From Erpobdella octoculata (Eukaryota > Annelida > Clitellata > Hirudinida > Erpobdellidae), in assembly GCA_963978895.1 (NCBI GenBank), contig OZ022245.1, positions 673,001 to 737,000 on the forward strand: a stretch of DNA of 64,000 nt, in the 5' to 3' direction. Below the pieces are notes generated by a model, which searched no databases, had not been told where the DNA came from, and worked only from the letters and a program-made list of their open reading frames with translations. This document shows positions 1 through 23,884 of the stretch, one piece after another. The position numbers and the translations under genes were made by a program. Every line of letters begins with the position of its first letter. The stretch's first letter is position 1.

Positions 1-19
1 ATGATTTTATTTCATCAAG

Positions 20-3000
20 TCGCTCCTACGACACACGTTCCAGGCACTCCGTCTACAACGGCGGAAGGACCAGGACCAGGCCAACTTGGACAACTCAGTA
101 CATCAAGTGAGCTTAACTACGCTGCCATCTTATAAAAATACGGAATTTCTTATTTTATTAACAAGTGTTGTGAACCGACCACAGCTACACCTAGAATAAC
201 GCGATGCCAACTCGATGAACTAGTACAAAAGCAGGACACTCAAACGACACTTCTTCCGACACCTGAAGAGGAAAATGGACTGAGAGAAATTAAATTTCAA
301 CCTGGATCAGAAAATCCCCAAATTACAGTCACCTCCGCTCAGCCGGTGGACGTCATGCGAGTCCAGTTCAAAGCCGAAAACGTCAAAGAAGTTACAATCG
401 AATATAGAGATTCTGCAAACGAACTAGTCACCAGAGACAAAGTTCAGGCCAGGAAAGATGTTAGTTCATCTCGTTAGAAATTTTTTCAATATATAAATTT
501 AATCAATATAACTATCTTATTCAGAATGTTGACTCTCAAATCGATTACCCCAACGTCAAAACCATCGTCGTTCTAATCGAACCAATGAACACAGACGAAT
601 CCGTGAAAATTGAAAAGTTCCAGATCTGGACTTGTGCAACAGGTGTGTAGAAAAGTTATTTGTTTGGAGTAATTTCAACTCTGTCATCAATAGTTTTTGC
701 GATTTGTTTTTCTTTTCTGTGATATGCACTTTCCATTTTCTTTATAAAAGGTCCTGTAGCCACTGCTACCAGGCATATTCCAGTAACCACTGCCAAGCCG
801 TTTGTCACACGTCTTACAAGTAGATACCAATTTCTCATTTTTTTTAATGGCTAACAATGACAAAATCTAATCCTGATTTCTCTACTATACTCAGGCGAAA
901 CCGTACCAAGCAAGTGTCAGACTGTTGAATTACTGAACGAGTCCGATGTAAAACAAGAAATTTCGCCGCAACCGTCTACGACAACGTCGTCTTCTGCTTT
1001 CCAACTACCGGCTACAGATGCCGCCACAATTACTATCACTTCTTCGAAGCCCAGAACCGTTGTAAGTCTGCAGTTTTCAGCTCCCAATGCCGTCGAAACC
1101 AAACTAACATTCTACGATGCCGACGAAGTTCAAATCGACCAGGCGTTCTTGGATTCTGGCTCAAACGTTAGTTTTTTTATTTCCACTTTAATTTCCTTTA
1201 GAAAATGAAATTTCAAAACGGTCAAGTACATGTATTTCAATTCAGAGCAAGCAAGTTTTTAAACGAAGAGTTGGAAACGTTTCCAAGATTAAGCTCGAAA
1301 TCGCCATGAGCGACGACAAATCCCCAACAGAAATTGCTGATTTTTCAATCGAAACTTGTGCTGAAGCAGGTAACTATTGCTCGTCAATATTACCCAAAAC
1401 ACATTTAATTTTGACTAAAATATGGTTTTATTTCTTCAAGTCGCTCCTACAACACACTTTCCAGGCACTCCCTCTACAACAGCGGAACAAGGACCGGGTA
1501 ATCTTGGACAACTCAGTACTTTACCAAGCCCTGGTTCAACAAAACAAAAACTGACAACAGGTGGAGTTATATTTTCTAGTTTTTCCAGGCAATCTAGTTT
1601 TTATTTTGTAGTATACGTAATCTCTCTTTAAGTTATAATAGCAGAATATTGTTTATCAGTTGTATATTTATCAAGGAACTTTGTTCACAGCTCTATTAAT
1701 ACAAATTATAGTTAATTTTGTTTGAGAATTATTTAATTGTTTCAAATGTCTACGAAAAAGTCTAATCTTCTTCATTTAATTAAAACTGGATGATCAGCTG
1801 GACAGACAACGGTTATAAAAACGACAGTCTGCAAAATCAACGATGCAGTTCTCGAGACTGAAACAACATTCACAACCCAGCCAGACATTGGCACGAGCAA
1901 TCTAAAGAGCCTCCTCTTCCAACCTTCAGACGCTGATTTTATAGTAACTGTAACTTTGCCTGAGACGCAAGAAATTATGAATTTTGAACTGAGTCCGATC
2001 AACGTCGCAAAGATTGTAGTCAACGTCTACCAGCCGTTTATCGATGTACCGACAGCAATATACACCGAAGAACATGTTACCGAAGTGAGAATAACGAACT
2101 CATTAGCTGAATAAGATAATTTAAACATGATACCGGATACTATGTAATGTACATACTTTAGCTATTTATAGTGTGAAATGTTTTTTAATATTACCTGTAT
2201 TATTCAACTTAATTGTAACTTTTTCATTAGATAAAACAAAAATATAGAGAATAAATTGTATTTAATAATACAAATCAAGGGTTTTTTTATCAATAAGATC
2301 CTTCATTGATGATTTTCGCGCACATATTTGTACGACCACTTATGGAACATGATTGAGAGGAAGTAATATTAACGTCGTCGTTATTTCACTTACTTTTAGC
2401 ACCTGGACATTCCACTTTCGGCGACCGGAAGCAAGATGAGTTTACAATTCACGCCCTCAGATGCCTCTCAGCCTGTTACAATTACGGACCTGTCGATATG
2501 GTCGTGCGGAATAACCGTCACTGGTAAACTATTTTACGTTGCTTGCATCTATTTCGATTGTAATTTCAAATTTAATTTTAATAATCACATATGGGGCGAG
2601 GTCTCATATTAAGAATTTTCAGTAATTAATTTCTTTTCTATTACAGTTGCCTCGACTCCTGCTCCCACAACTCCTGCTGTTACTCAGCCTCCAGTGTCTC
2701 CTATCAGCACTACAGCAAGTAAGCACCTGTCACTTCTTTAAATAGTTTGCTTGATAAAAATGAATTCGATCCATAAAATTTGCATAAATTCTCAGAAGTG
2801 TGTCACGTCAAGATCGTCCCCGAGATAAAGGCTCTCGTTCCGAAATCTGACGGCACGGTCGGTTACGTAGAAAAAGACGGAATCAGTGGACAAACAAGCG
2901 ACCAGGAGAACGTTTACAATGGTGACATTTTGGATCAAGGCGTCGAAGTGATCATCAACAGCTGCTACCACTGGTGAGTTACTAGAGTTTTCTTGAAAAA

Positions 3001-4328
3001 CTTCTTTTATTAACGTAAGCCTTAAACGATGTAAACATCACTGTGCATTTCTTCATTACAGTACTTGCGACGAAAATAACGACTTCAACTGCAAGGTTGA
3101 ACTTTTATTTCATTTGGTTTTCAAATTTCTACGATTTTCCACAATGAAATCAATAGAAATAACAGCCGTCTGTTTTAACAGAATACTTTATTGTATCGCC
3201 CAAACAGCTTCAGGAAGTGCCGACCACAGACGAAACCTGCCTCAAGACTTACTGCGACCCCGAGGGACGCGAGTCCACGTTCAACATGAGTGCAGCTTGC
3301 CTCTGCAAACCGGTACCAACAATTTAACTACGGACACGTTCAATCTATTACTTTTAAACCGCTACGCAATAAAATAGCATCTACTTTTGAGTATTTTCAT
3401 AAAATTTATAATCTAATCAAATGTTGCACTCTTAAGAATGAAGCCCTATTCATCGGATCCCATCCAGACTGTTGTCACTGTGAAGCAGCAGAAGGTATGC
3501 TGATTCGTTTTTCAAGATTTACTGCTATGGTGTTTGAACGTGATCATTTTTTTATTTGTTAATGGTTTCGCTTAAATTTATTTCCGTAAAACATCTAAAA
3601 GAATTAAAAAATAATACTAATAAACCAACAACAGGAAGAACAACGACGGTGACGCCCACATTCTCAATTCAGCCAACGACCAAGATCGCTCCGACGTGCC
3701 AGATACAATCCAAGTACACAAACATTACAGTGCCGAGTAAAGACGGAGGAGAAGTATGCCGATCTGCCGAGCCAATCCTTCTCAACTCGTGCCGAGGCTC
3801 CTGCGGGGAAAGTTACGAGGAAAGCGCCGTCTACTTTGAAGACGATGAGTCTGGACAGCCTGCACTTCACAATGGACTTTGCAAATGCTGTAAAGGACTG
3901 ACTGGAGAATGGAGATTCCTTGAGGTAATAATTACTAGCTTCATTGTTAATAACGAGCCACTCTCCAGCCGAATTGATTGACCTACTTGTTCAATGCACA
4001 AATCTGATTAAAAGATTTAAAAGGGTTAAAAAGGGAAATTTATCTTTAAGTGTTTTTTATTTTTTCTTAAGTGAAATCTGAAAAGCTACAAAACGTAATA
4101 GCCGTTGTTAATGAAATTTACATAAAATGAATCGATCCAAATATATCGTCGGCAGGTTAATTGCGGATCGGAGACGAAGAAAGTAAAGATATACGAACAT
4201 ACCTCTTGTGGCTGTCAGGAGTGCGTCAAATGTAAGCGATTACCGAAATACAATATTAACAAATATTTTCAAATTTAAATAAATACATTATTCAATTTGT
4301 AGATGAATACACAGCCGGATCAGCTTGA
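20..4328 (+). CDS. Secreted mucin / SCO-spondin-like protein, C-terminal part with cystine-knot domain (5' partial)
   Basis: The gene runs in from the left edge. Phase-consistent exons: 20-106, about 176-460, about 528-641, 751-819, 895-1166, 1246-1369, 1441-1560, 1798-2084, 2400-2523, 2647-2718, 2796-2973, 3062-3095, 3208-3312, 3437-3494, 3635-3924, 4156-4231 and 4303-4328 (stop TGA). The last two large exons encode a C-terminal cystine-knot (CTCK) domain: a spaced cysteine series with NSCRGSCGESYE, LCKCCKG and SCGCQECV. Before it lies a Cys-rich VWC-like stretch (CYHCTCDENNDFNC, CDPEG, CCHCEAAEG). Upstream are about three copies of a beta-rich module of roughly 110-150 residues, separated by Thr/Pro-rich linkers. 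CTCK domains dimerise secreted mucins, von Willebrand factor, hemocytins and SCO-spondin by disulfides; an extracellular polymer-forming role is inferred. The missing N-terminus, where VWD domains would be expected, prevents naming the orthologue. Confidence 0.8.
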
Positions 4329-5961
4329 AGAACATATACCCCCCATCTATCTATCTCCATCTTAACTCAATGAACTTAACTTGAAATAACTATATTTATC
4401 TTTTAAACTTCAAACTTTGAAGTATTTTATTAAAAATAATGCATGACTTAACACTGTTGTCGTTTGTTATTGTGAGGTATCTGTCGAGGTTTCTTTTAGT
4501 TAAAAATCAATCGGTGAGCAAGCAAACCGTCCAGCGGAAGTTGCGCACTTCCTGCGACCTTTCGCTTTAGTGTGGCGGGAAAAATCTAAGGTCGTGGCGA
4601 ATGGATCCGTAAAAGGCATATCAAGGCTGATGTTTATGAGAAATAACAGAACTGCAAGAAAAAACCAAATAGAGAACTACCATAAAACTTTGGCCTGATG
4701 AAAGTCACAGAGTGATGGCAATATAAAAAAATGAAGGTTTTATGAGCATGGATCTGTGGCCTACGGTCGTTCTAAGACCAGGCCGGAAAGCGTTGTGACA
4801 TGAAAATCAGGCAAGAGAAATAAAATAGATAGAGATCCGCAAGGTGTTTAATAAAGAGTTTAATTAAATTAAAATAGATCTTAGGTTCTACAATTTATAA
4901 GCAACTGGTATGAGATTAGTGATTGAATGGAGAAATAGTGTTATCAAACATCAGATAATAAATAGATAAAAAGAGATTCTGTAATTTGAAATATAAAATC
5001 AGTTCAGTTATTAAAAATAGAGTAGATGGCACTCTTTCAACTCTTTGTTCTAAAATTCTGGCTACGAGCCTCAAGCAGATTGTCACTAACATCAAACTAA
5101 CGGTCAATAGCACAAATATCACCGACCATTTAATTTTTAATTTTAATAATATTCAAGAGTACGAAAAGTTAAAAAGTCAACTCACATCACTGGCACCAGC
5201 GAAATATCTCTACGGAAAATATCCTCAAACTGCCTAAAAACTTATAAAAAACTTATAACAAGTTAGTTCGATCATATTAGCAAGAAAACGACAACGCAAA
5301 ACGCAGGCACTTTAGCAGACTCCGCCATTAAAAAATCCGTTAAAACAACAAAAAAGCATAATAAGCAAAGATATTTTTAGCAATACGGGATAACAACTTA
5401 TTTCAAGGTTTATTAAAAAAATTTATTGCCATTAATTATTTTTAAAAAAATGTGGCCAAAAAATTAAATAATAGTTTTCTGCAGACGTTATTAAAAAATC
5501 AGACAACCTATAACGAACGAACAAGCCTTTGATGTAAAATTTCCAATATAACAAAATATTTACTGCAATTCGTGCTGTTTACCAGACTTACTAAACAAAA
5601 AAGTTATTTGAAATAAAATTGCGGCATGCCAGTATCATTACTTACAGATAACAAAAACACAATACTATGCAACAGCTGTTTTTTTTATCTCATTAGTAAT
5701 TTATATTTGGCGTAGTGGTTTACCATTTGGAATGTTTTCTGTATCCACAATACGCGTCATCACATAACACTCCAGTCATATAACGTAAGACCAAATATTT
5801 TCGGAGGTTGAAGTTCATTCCAACTTATGAAGAAGTTCATGGTTCAAGTTCAAGTTCAAATTTGCTAAAAAATTGAGATGCGCTGAGCTTGAGGACAGTT
5901 TATTTGTAAATGTGGAAGTTTGGCTACAAATTTTTGTCTTAATTTTTTTTTGAATTTGAAA
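4329..5961. other. Intergenic, no supported gene
   Basis: AT-rich spacer between the cystine-knot gene and the quinone oxidoreductase gene. Its start should hold the 3' UTR of the first gene. An 83-codon open frame at 4986-5237 (+) has no recognisable motif, no splice context and low-complexity Asn/Ile/Lys composition; I do not call it. Confidence 0.5.
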
Positions 5962-8900
5962 ATGATGCGAGCTTGTCTTGCTGGGGTAGATCAGCGTCTC
6001 TATCTGACCGATGTTTCAGTTCCAGTGTTGGGGAAATGCGAAGTTTTGTTGAAAATTCATGCCACTGCTGTAAACCGAGCTGATCTTTATCAGGTTCTGT
6101 TAATTCCTATTTCAGGCTTATTTAAATTAATGTCGCATTTTATTAATTTGTGTCTCTTAGTCTTACTTAGTATAGGTTGGTAAGAACTGACTGAGCAGCT
6201 TATTATAAAATATAAACAAACTTTAAAAAACCTGTTTTCTTGCTGCTATATATATATTAAATTGTCTTTTTTTTGTCTATAACTGTTATTATATTATGGT
6301 AATTACATATATGTATGTATGTTTGTGTTGGTTTTATTTATATTTTTAAAATTTATCATTTTATGCTGTTCTTTATGCTTCTTAAATATCATCCAATAAT
6401 TTCTGTCTATGACATTCATTGAGGTTTTGTTCTTGGTCTTCTTCTTTGTATTTTCTACACTTAGGAACTAGTGGAAATTACATCATGTTTTTTTTTCCAA
6501 TAGCCAGTATTATGCTATGCTGCGAATTCATATGTTTATTAGAGTTTTCCATGATCTCAATTCTGTTTTAAATACTATTTCTTCCTATTTTGAAAAAAAT
6601 ATATATCTTGGAGCACTTAGAAATTAATCTGACTGGGTTTGAGCTAATCTTTAAAAAAAAAAAAAAAACATTTTGTCTTTTCCCAAACTGCCTATCATTA
6701 ACTCTCTTCTGCTTGATCAATTATTTAGAATCTAGACTTTTTTTCAAATAAAATCTTTCTTTTACTCAACATATCTCATCGCTCATTAATCTTCTTTTCT
6801 ATATCTTCTAAGAATCAACCAACTTTTTCCATTTCTAGATGATTCTACACTGCAACTTTTAGTTTCTTCTCTTAAACTTTCCAGAATAGACTCTCTGTAT
6901 CATGTTCTACCAGAATCTACTTTACACTTCTTATCTAATAAGCCATCAACCGGGTTGTCCCCTTTGCATTCTATTATTTTATAGAATTTCTATTATTTTA
7001 TAGAATTTCGCTTATTTAGATCAGACTGTGCAGGCTTCTCCTTAAGAACAGAGTAATTTTTAAAGTGCTGTTTATTGACTCAACCTTTTAGCAAAAGTGC
7101 ATAAGTTTAACATTTTTTTTGACGAATATCTATTTTCCATGACTTTTCAACAGACGAAGGGAAGATACGACCCGCCAAAAGGAGTGACGAACATCATCGG
7201 TCTTGAGTGCGTAGGGGAAGTGGTTGCCGTCGGAGCAGAGGTGACCAGGTGGGGAAAGGGGGACAAGGTCATGGCTCTTTTGGCAGGTATAATTTCATCC
7301 TACTTTATTTTTATATCGCTAGTAAATTAAGAACTCATGTAATGCTGTGAAAATTTGTTACCTCACAGAGAATAGTTGTATACGTTTTCTAAAGTTGGTG
7401 TAGTTGTTGACCTGTACAAAATGTAGTTGCTCAAAAACTATAGTTGTTTGAGCTGCACAACACAAATGCTTGGCATTATTTTAAAAGAAAGTGAATTTCA
7501 TAACTTGTTTAGTCATACCTGGCAAATAATTTATTTTTTTAATTCTTAAATATTTGCATACCAGATATAAACCTTCAAAAATGAGGGATTTTTCCAAAAA
7601 TCAACATATAGGTAGGTATAGTTATCGTTGTTTGCGATTGCAGCGCTACCTAACAGCGTTACGAGAAGCTTTAACATACAGACATTAAAAATTATGTACA
7701 TTGATTGGCTCGTTAGAATTAGCAGTTCGGTTTGATTCGCTGAAACAGACGTTAACATTAAACTTTATAACCATACGACCTATATGAATAGACATCATCA
7801 AAACTTGTTTTACAATTGAACTTGTGTGAACTGCGCACATCTTCTGAACGTCTCTCATTTATTTCCTTTGACAGGTGGCGGCTATGCGGAATACACGACT
7901 GTCTTCGAGCAGCACATCATCCGGATTCCTGACGGAATGGACTATATACATGCTGCGGCCATACCGGAAGCGTGGATAACTGCCTATCAGGTTCTTGTCC
8001 TTGTTGGTGGGAAATATTTTCCTTTTAATTCTTTTTTTTTATTTATTTATATAAAGTATTTTTAATTATTTTATTCTGATTTGTTGCCAGTTGAAAATCT
8101 GTTAAGTTTCCATTTTGCTTTTAAGTGCATGCAATATTTTGGTTTAAATAATTTATTCTAATAGAGTTAATAATAGCTTTTTAGCTCATTAAAAATTTTC
8201 TGTCGGTCGGAAGAGATTCATTATAATATTGTTATTATAATATATTATTATATTGTGGGTCTTTATACTTATATTAATTATGAAATACTTTGTTTTGTCA
8301 TTTATTACACACTTTTACTTAACTTGACTTTTCTGTCTGTCTGTCTGTCTGTCTATCTGTCTGTCATCTGTCTGTCTGTCTGTCTATCTGTCAAATTTTG
8401 CAATCAATTTTAAACTAACTTCCCGATGAGCTAGTGACTTCAAAATTTAAACATATCTCCGAACTGATTAACAATCCATTCTATCAAATTTTCGAATCGA
8501 TAGGACAAAATGTAATTAAATAATTATTTGTGATGTTTTCGTCAAACTATTTTTGTCTATGCTAATATGTTTGTTGTTTATGTAGTAAAAAAAATATAAA
8601 AGTGTGTTTTTAAAAAACTTTGTTTTTGCTTCACTTGTTAGTTATGAAATACTTATTTTTGTCATATCAATATTTACTACCAGCACCTGCATAGGTTATA
8701 GATTATGTCGAAGTTTCTATATGTTATTATTTTATATAATGTTGTAATTCTTATATTTATTATGCTGTAATTCTTATAATTATTATGTTGTAATTTTTAT
8801 ATTTATTAAGTTGTAATTCCTATATTTATTATGTTGTAATTCTTATATTTATTCTGTTGTAATTCTTATAATTATTATGTTGTAATTTTTATATTTATTA

Positions 8901-10401
8901 AGTTGTAATTCCTCTATTTATTATGCTGTAATTTCTATATTACAGTGATAATTTGCTTAAACACAGGTCAAGCCAGAACAGGTGAAACAATACTAGCTCA
9001 TGCAGGGGCAAGTGGGGTTGGAACGGCCCTGATCCAGCTGGCTCGATTAAGGGGCATCAGATGCCTGGTTACAGTCGGCAGTTCCGAAAAAGCGGCTTTT
9101 TGCAGCTCGCTCGGAGCGTATCGTGCCTTCAACTACAAGGAGAAGTCATTTGTTGATGATGTGATGGAGGCTACTGAAGGTTTGTTTGTAACCTCAATCA
9201 TTCTGAATCGTTTATTCATTCTCTTTTTTCTTTTACTACAAATTAACGTTGTCGTCCACACACCGAATAGTTGTTTGAACAGATGGATCGTGTTTCGATT
9301 GCTTCTTCGGTCGTAGGGTTTCACATCAGCTGATTTCCTTTACTATGTTTTCTTACAATTGACTGTTTTTCTTGAAGGTCGTGGTGTTGATCTGCTGCTC
9401 GACTGTGTGGGGGGCAGCTTTTTCTGCCAGAACTCACAGGTCGTTGCCACGGACGGTCGGTGGGTGCACTACGGAACTTTGGGTTAGTTCAATAATTCTT
9501 AACCGTTGCTTTTTCACTTAGTGCCGAGTGGGACATTGTCAATGTGCCGTCGCAGCGAGTTTACTTTCCACCTGTTGATTACAGGTGGGACAAAGGTCGA
9601 AGATGGAGACATGCTCGGACTGGTGCTGAAGAAGCGCATGAGTTTGATCGGAACCACTCTGAGGAATCGATCGGTTGAGGTTAGCCAGTTTGCCAAAAAA
9701 AAATTATAAAATAAATAAAGAACTCGCTCAAAAAAGGGTAGTGGAAAATTACCTTTTTATGACCTCTGGTTAGTAGTTAAACCTAAATTTCTCCGGGTCG
9801 ATTAAAAGACGATCTCCATTTTACACCATTGACTTGTTTTCCAACTTACCTATAAAATTGTATCTCGTTGAATTATTCTTCAGTACAAGTCGAAGCTGGT
9901 AGAATCTTTTGCGGACATGGTCTTACCTCATTTCATTGATGGGACATTAAAACCAGTTGTTAACAAGGTTGGTACTGTGGATTGACAGCCTACTGCAATT
10001 CTATGGTTTATTTATTACTAGCTATTTCCATCATCATCAATACCTATGAAAAGATATGACGTCGGTACTTTCAGTCGACGGGTTTCAGGTCTTACAATTC
10101 TTAGTTACAGTTGTATCCATCATCATCACCACTATTATTATTATTAATATAACCAGATATGTTTTTGTTCATAAATTCCAATTTCATTAATAAAATTGAT
10201 GTCGGAATTCCCTATCGTGACGTAATAACGTAATCCTTGCCGTATTAAACAGACATTATAAATTCAATAGGTTCCACTTTTGATTTCTCTTATAATCAGG
10301 TATTTCCATTCGAGAAAGTCAACGAAGCACACGACTACGTGGCTGCCGGGAAAAACATCGGCAAGGTCATCATAGAGGTCGTGCCCCAGCATCTACCCTG
10401 A
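5962..10401 (+). CDS. TP53I3: Quinone oxidoreductase, zeta-crystallin/PIG3 type (MDR superfamily)
   Basis: Eight exons join in frame to 331 codons: 5962-6093, 7154-7286, 7875-8006, 8967-9179, 9378-9482, 9585-9679, 9884-9967, 10300-10401 (stop TGA). The family reduces quinones one electron at a time using NADPH and lacks the zinc sites of alcohol dehydrogenases. Visible hallmarks in order: EVLLKIHATAVNRADLYQ, GRYDPPKG, GLECVGEVVAVG, AAIPEAWITAYQ, the nucleotide-binding AGASGVGTALIQLARL around residue 145, LLLDCVGGSFF, DGRWVHYGTLGGG and the C-terminal AGKNIGKVIIE. Length and motif order match human TP53I3 closely. Exon 3 must end at the GTGGGA donor at 8007, not after TAYQ, because only that phase joins exon 4. 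A start at 5920 would add 14 residues; ATG 5962 gives the usual family N-terminus. Introns are AT-rich with simple repeats. Confidence 0.93.
8336..8480 (-). repeat. (CTGT)n tract joined to a dispersed-repeat core
   Basis: A CTGT/CTAT tract of about 60 bp is followed by a stretch whose reverse complement shares the order GGAAGT, AAAATTGATTGCAAA, then a GACAGAC tail with segments near 16075, 56990 and 60470. It lies in intron 3 of the quinone oxidoreductase gene. Confidence 0.5.
8705..8940. repeat. AT-rich minisatellite, about 22-24 bp unit
   Basis: About nine imperfect tandem copies of a unit containing TATTATGTTGTAATTCTTAT. It ends just upstream of the exon 4 acceptor at 8966. Confidence 0.75.
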
Positions 10402-11267
10402 CCACCACACGTGATTCCTTTACTCGAGCGTGCAAAAATATTATCACACATGCAAATCATTTATGCTACCCGTCTTTTGTGCGTGAATTTAAAAGATTTA
10501 CGAGAAAAGCCACAGCTCTTTCTCTACATCCATGTTGAATTTCATCGCTCACAGTGGATGATTCACAATAATAAAGCGTTAACTCTGCTCAAGGACATCT
10601 GATTATTAATTTTCAATCCGATTAATTTTCTTTAAAAAAAAACATAATTAACCCGCACGGCTACCAATGATGACGACGACTTGAAATTGATGCTATTTGT
10701 TTGTCTGCTAACATTATTAAAAAGCAGTGTCATTTTATTCATTTTAAAACTCACAAATGAACTAAACCAAAAATGTCTAAAAAAATTATATTGGAATAAT
10801 TCAACAACAACAACAAGGTGATTAAATGTGCAATGATGATGATGATGATGATGATCTTCGAGTTCGTTGTGACGATGACAAATAATCCGATCGAATCCAT
10901 GCAAGAAGATCAGACACAGTGGTGGTGGTGGTGGAAACATAAAACCGGGCTGAAAGAAGCAGAATATTTTACACGCGGGCGCACAACGACGTCGGAACCT
11001 TCTCCTCCGCCAAAATGCAGCTGTGCGACGACAGATGTGCTTGTAATCGATCGTTCGCTTCTTTTCCAGATAAAAAAATATCTTCTAAAAAAAAAGTGTT
11101 TGTTCACAAAATCACCGGATGTTCTTTATCAACAACAATAACAAATCGATTAAGAAGCAAGTGTGATAAAAAAAAATCCAATCGAATTTTAAAGCCACGA
11201 TAACAAAATAACGCGCATGCAAGGTGACGTTTCATGCTACATCACTAGCCCGAGTATGTGTGCACTA

Positions 11268-11395
11268 ACTATACCAATTACTCCAAGTAAGTGTACACTA
11301 ATTGCTCCAAGTAGGTGTACACTAATTACTCCAAGTAGGTGTACACTAATTACGCAAAGTAGGTGTACACTAATTACGCCAGTTAATTTATTCAG
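11268..11395. repeat. Minisatellite, about 23-24 bp unit
   Basis: Five tandem copies, some diverged, of a unit containing AATTACTCCAAGTAGGTGTA. Confidence 0.85.
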
Positions 11396-12875
11396 CGGAA
11401 ATGAAAAAGAAGCGCCCGATGTCAGTTGGTTGAAATTTACAAACAAAATAGTACAAAAACAACAACAACGTCAACAACATCATAAAACTATAAAATAAAA
11501 ACTATACAATGTATATAATAATGCCAAAGCAAACGATAAATGCAGCAAGGGGGGGGTGGTTATTTGTACATACATCTGTCAAAGGTTTAAACAATCCGCT
11601 AGTTTCAGTGTGACGTTCTTGGTTTTTTATACTTTATGTTTTGCTTGAAAAAAAAACCCATTTAAAAAGAAAGATAATCAATAAATCCAGTAGTAATAAG
11701 AGTATCAGGATGCATGTTGTTGTTGAAGGTAAAAGTAAACTAAAAATAAACGCTAGGAAATAAAGAAACAAGATTGAGTGGAAACTAAACTTTGAAACAT
11801 GATTACGATCAATACAACAACAATAACAACATCATTTCTCGACAGCCGTAACGCGGCTGCACAATGCACAGAGTGACCTCAAGGCATAACAAATTTCACA
11901 CGCGTTAGTAAGTCACGCACGAGTCATTGTCTTCACAACGGTCGCTAAAACTAAAAAAGAAGATACAGCAACAACAACAATGGAATCATGACCAGCACAT
12001 AAATCTACAACATAATATTATCACAACACACCACATAATTGGCACGAACAATAAAAACCGAGATACTAAATAAACAACATCAACAACAGATGTTGACGAC
12101 AACGCGCAACAAGACTAAAGATCGAGACCGAAGAATCGACGTTAGCCCGACTGTTCGCCTGGTGCTCTGGTCGTCTGTATTTCTTGGAAATCAATCGTAC
12201 AAGTGACGGAGGTAAGCATTGACAGCATAAAAAAAAAAAAACCTCATCTATGGTAAGATGAAGGAGAAAACAAAAAAGACGTGAAGATCGGATGATGAAA
12301 TCGAACGGCGATCGAGACAAATTATCTTCAACTTACAACAAATGATTTCTTTTTTAAATTAAAAAAACAGGCTAGCACATTCGCTAAGCAGCGGCGTTGG
12401 TGTGGGTAGATTGTTATCATTGACGGGAATAAAAGGAAAAAATTAGAGGAAAAAAAATATAGCAGCAAGCAGCAGAAATTGTAAAAGCGCACGATCACCG
12501 TTAAGAACTACAGCTACTCCTGATGGTGTACATCATGGTTGTCACGACAACAAAGATGACCACAATTGTCCACATCCAGTAATTGTTTGTCCAAAAAAGT
12601 TAAAAGGAAAAAAAGAACGGATACAAATTTAGAGATGTTTTTTTTCTCCATGCAATTTTGCTTCTTTTTAGATTTTATTTCGCGACGTTTGAAACATATT
12701 CATACTACTTCTTTCATTGAATCAACGATAAACTAATAAGGAACCTGTTTCTCCATCATTCATTCCTCTGCATTACTCAAAGAGGAAGCTTTGTTGGTGT
12801 TCTACTGTGTTCGTTGTTGTACTGTTTGTTTGTAGTACTGTTTGTTGTACTATTTGTTTGTGTTGTACTGTGTTT

Positions 12876-12945
12876 GTTGGTGTTGTCTCATGCTTTGTTG
12901 GTGTTGTCTCATGCTTTGTTGGTGTTGTCTCATGCTTTGTTGTTT
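12876..12945. repeat. Short 21-bp tandem repeat
   Basis: Three near-identical copies of a unit containing TGTTGGTGTTGTCTCATGCT inside a TTGTTG-rich tract. Confidence 0.85.
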
Positions 12946-13334
12946 TTTTTGGTGTTGTGTTGTTCCTATCCAGTTTGCGTTGTTTTTTGTTGCTTTATCG
13001 CAGAAGGGAAAGAAAATAAAAAATTAAAAAAAGGAGACAAAAAAACCACAAAGGTGAAGGCGAGCTCACGACGAGGAATAACAAAATGATTTCTAATTTT
13101 CTTTTCACTTTCTGAAAATAAAAACATATTTTTTAATTAATTCTATTATTAACTTAATTACTAATATTGCCTTAAAAATGACTTCACGATAACATCAATT
13201 AAGACAATTATTAAACAGCGGGTAATTTATTTATTTACAATCGTCTCATCGCCACGACTAGCGAAACCATTGTAAACTCAGGATTCGATTACAACGAAAC
13301 TCCTTCAGTCTGTGAAGATGAAATTTAACTCAAC

Positions 13335-23884
<10,550 letters not shown>

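Larger units (their letters stand above)
10402..13334. other. Convergent intergenic region / 3' UTRs with low-complexity repeats
   Basis: The two flanking genes converge here, so both 3' UTRs probably lie within it. It is rich in CAA and GAT triplets and homopolymers. An AATAAAG near 10570 could serve the upstream gene. The open frames within it are translations of simple repeats. Confidence 0.6.

Noticed and set aside
4986..5237. 83-aa frame between the first two genes
   Set aside because: Low-complexity composition, no motif and no splice support.
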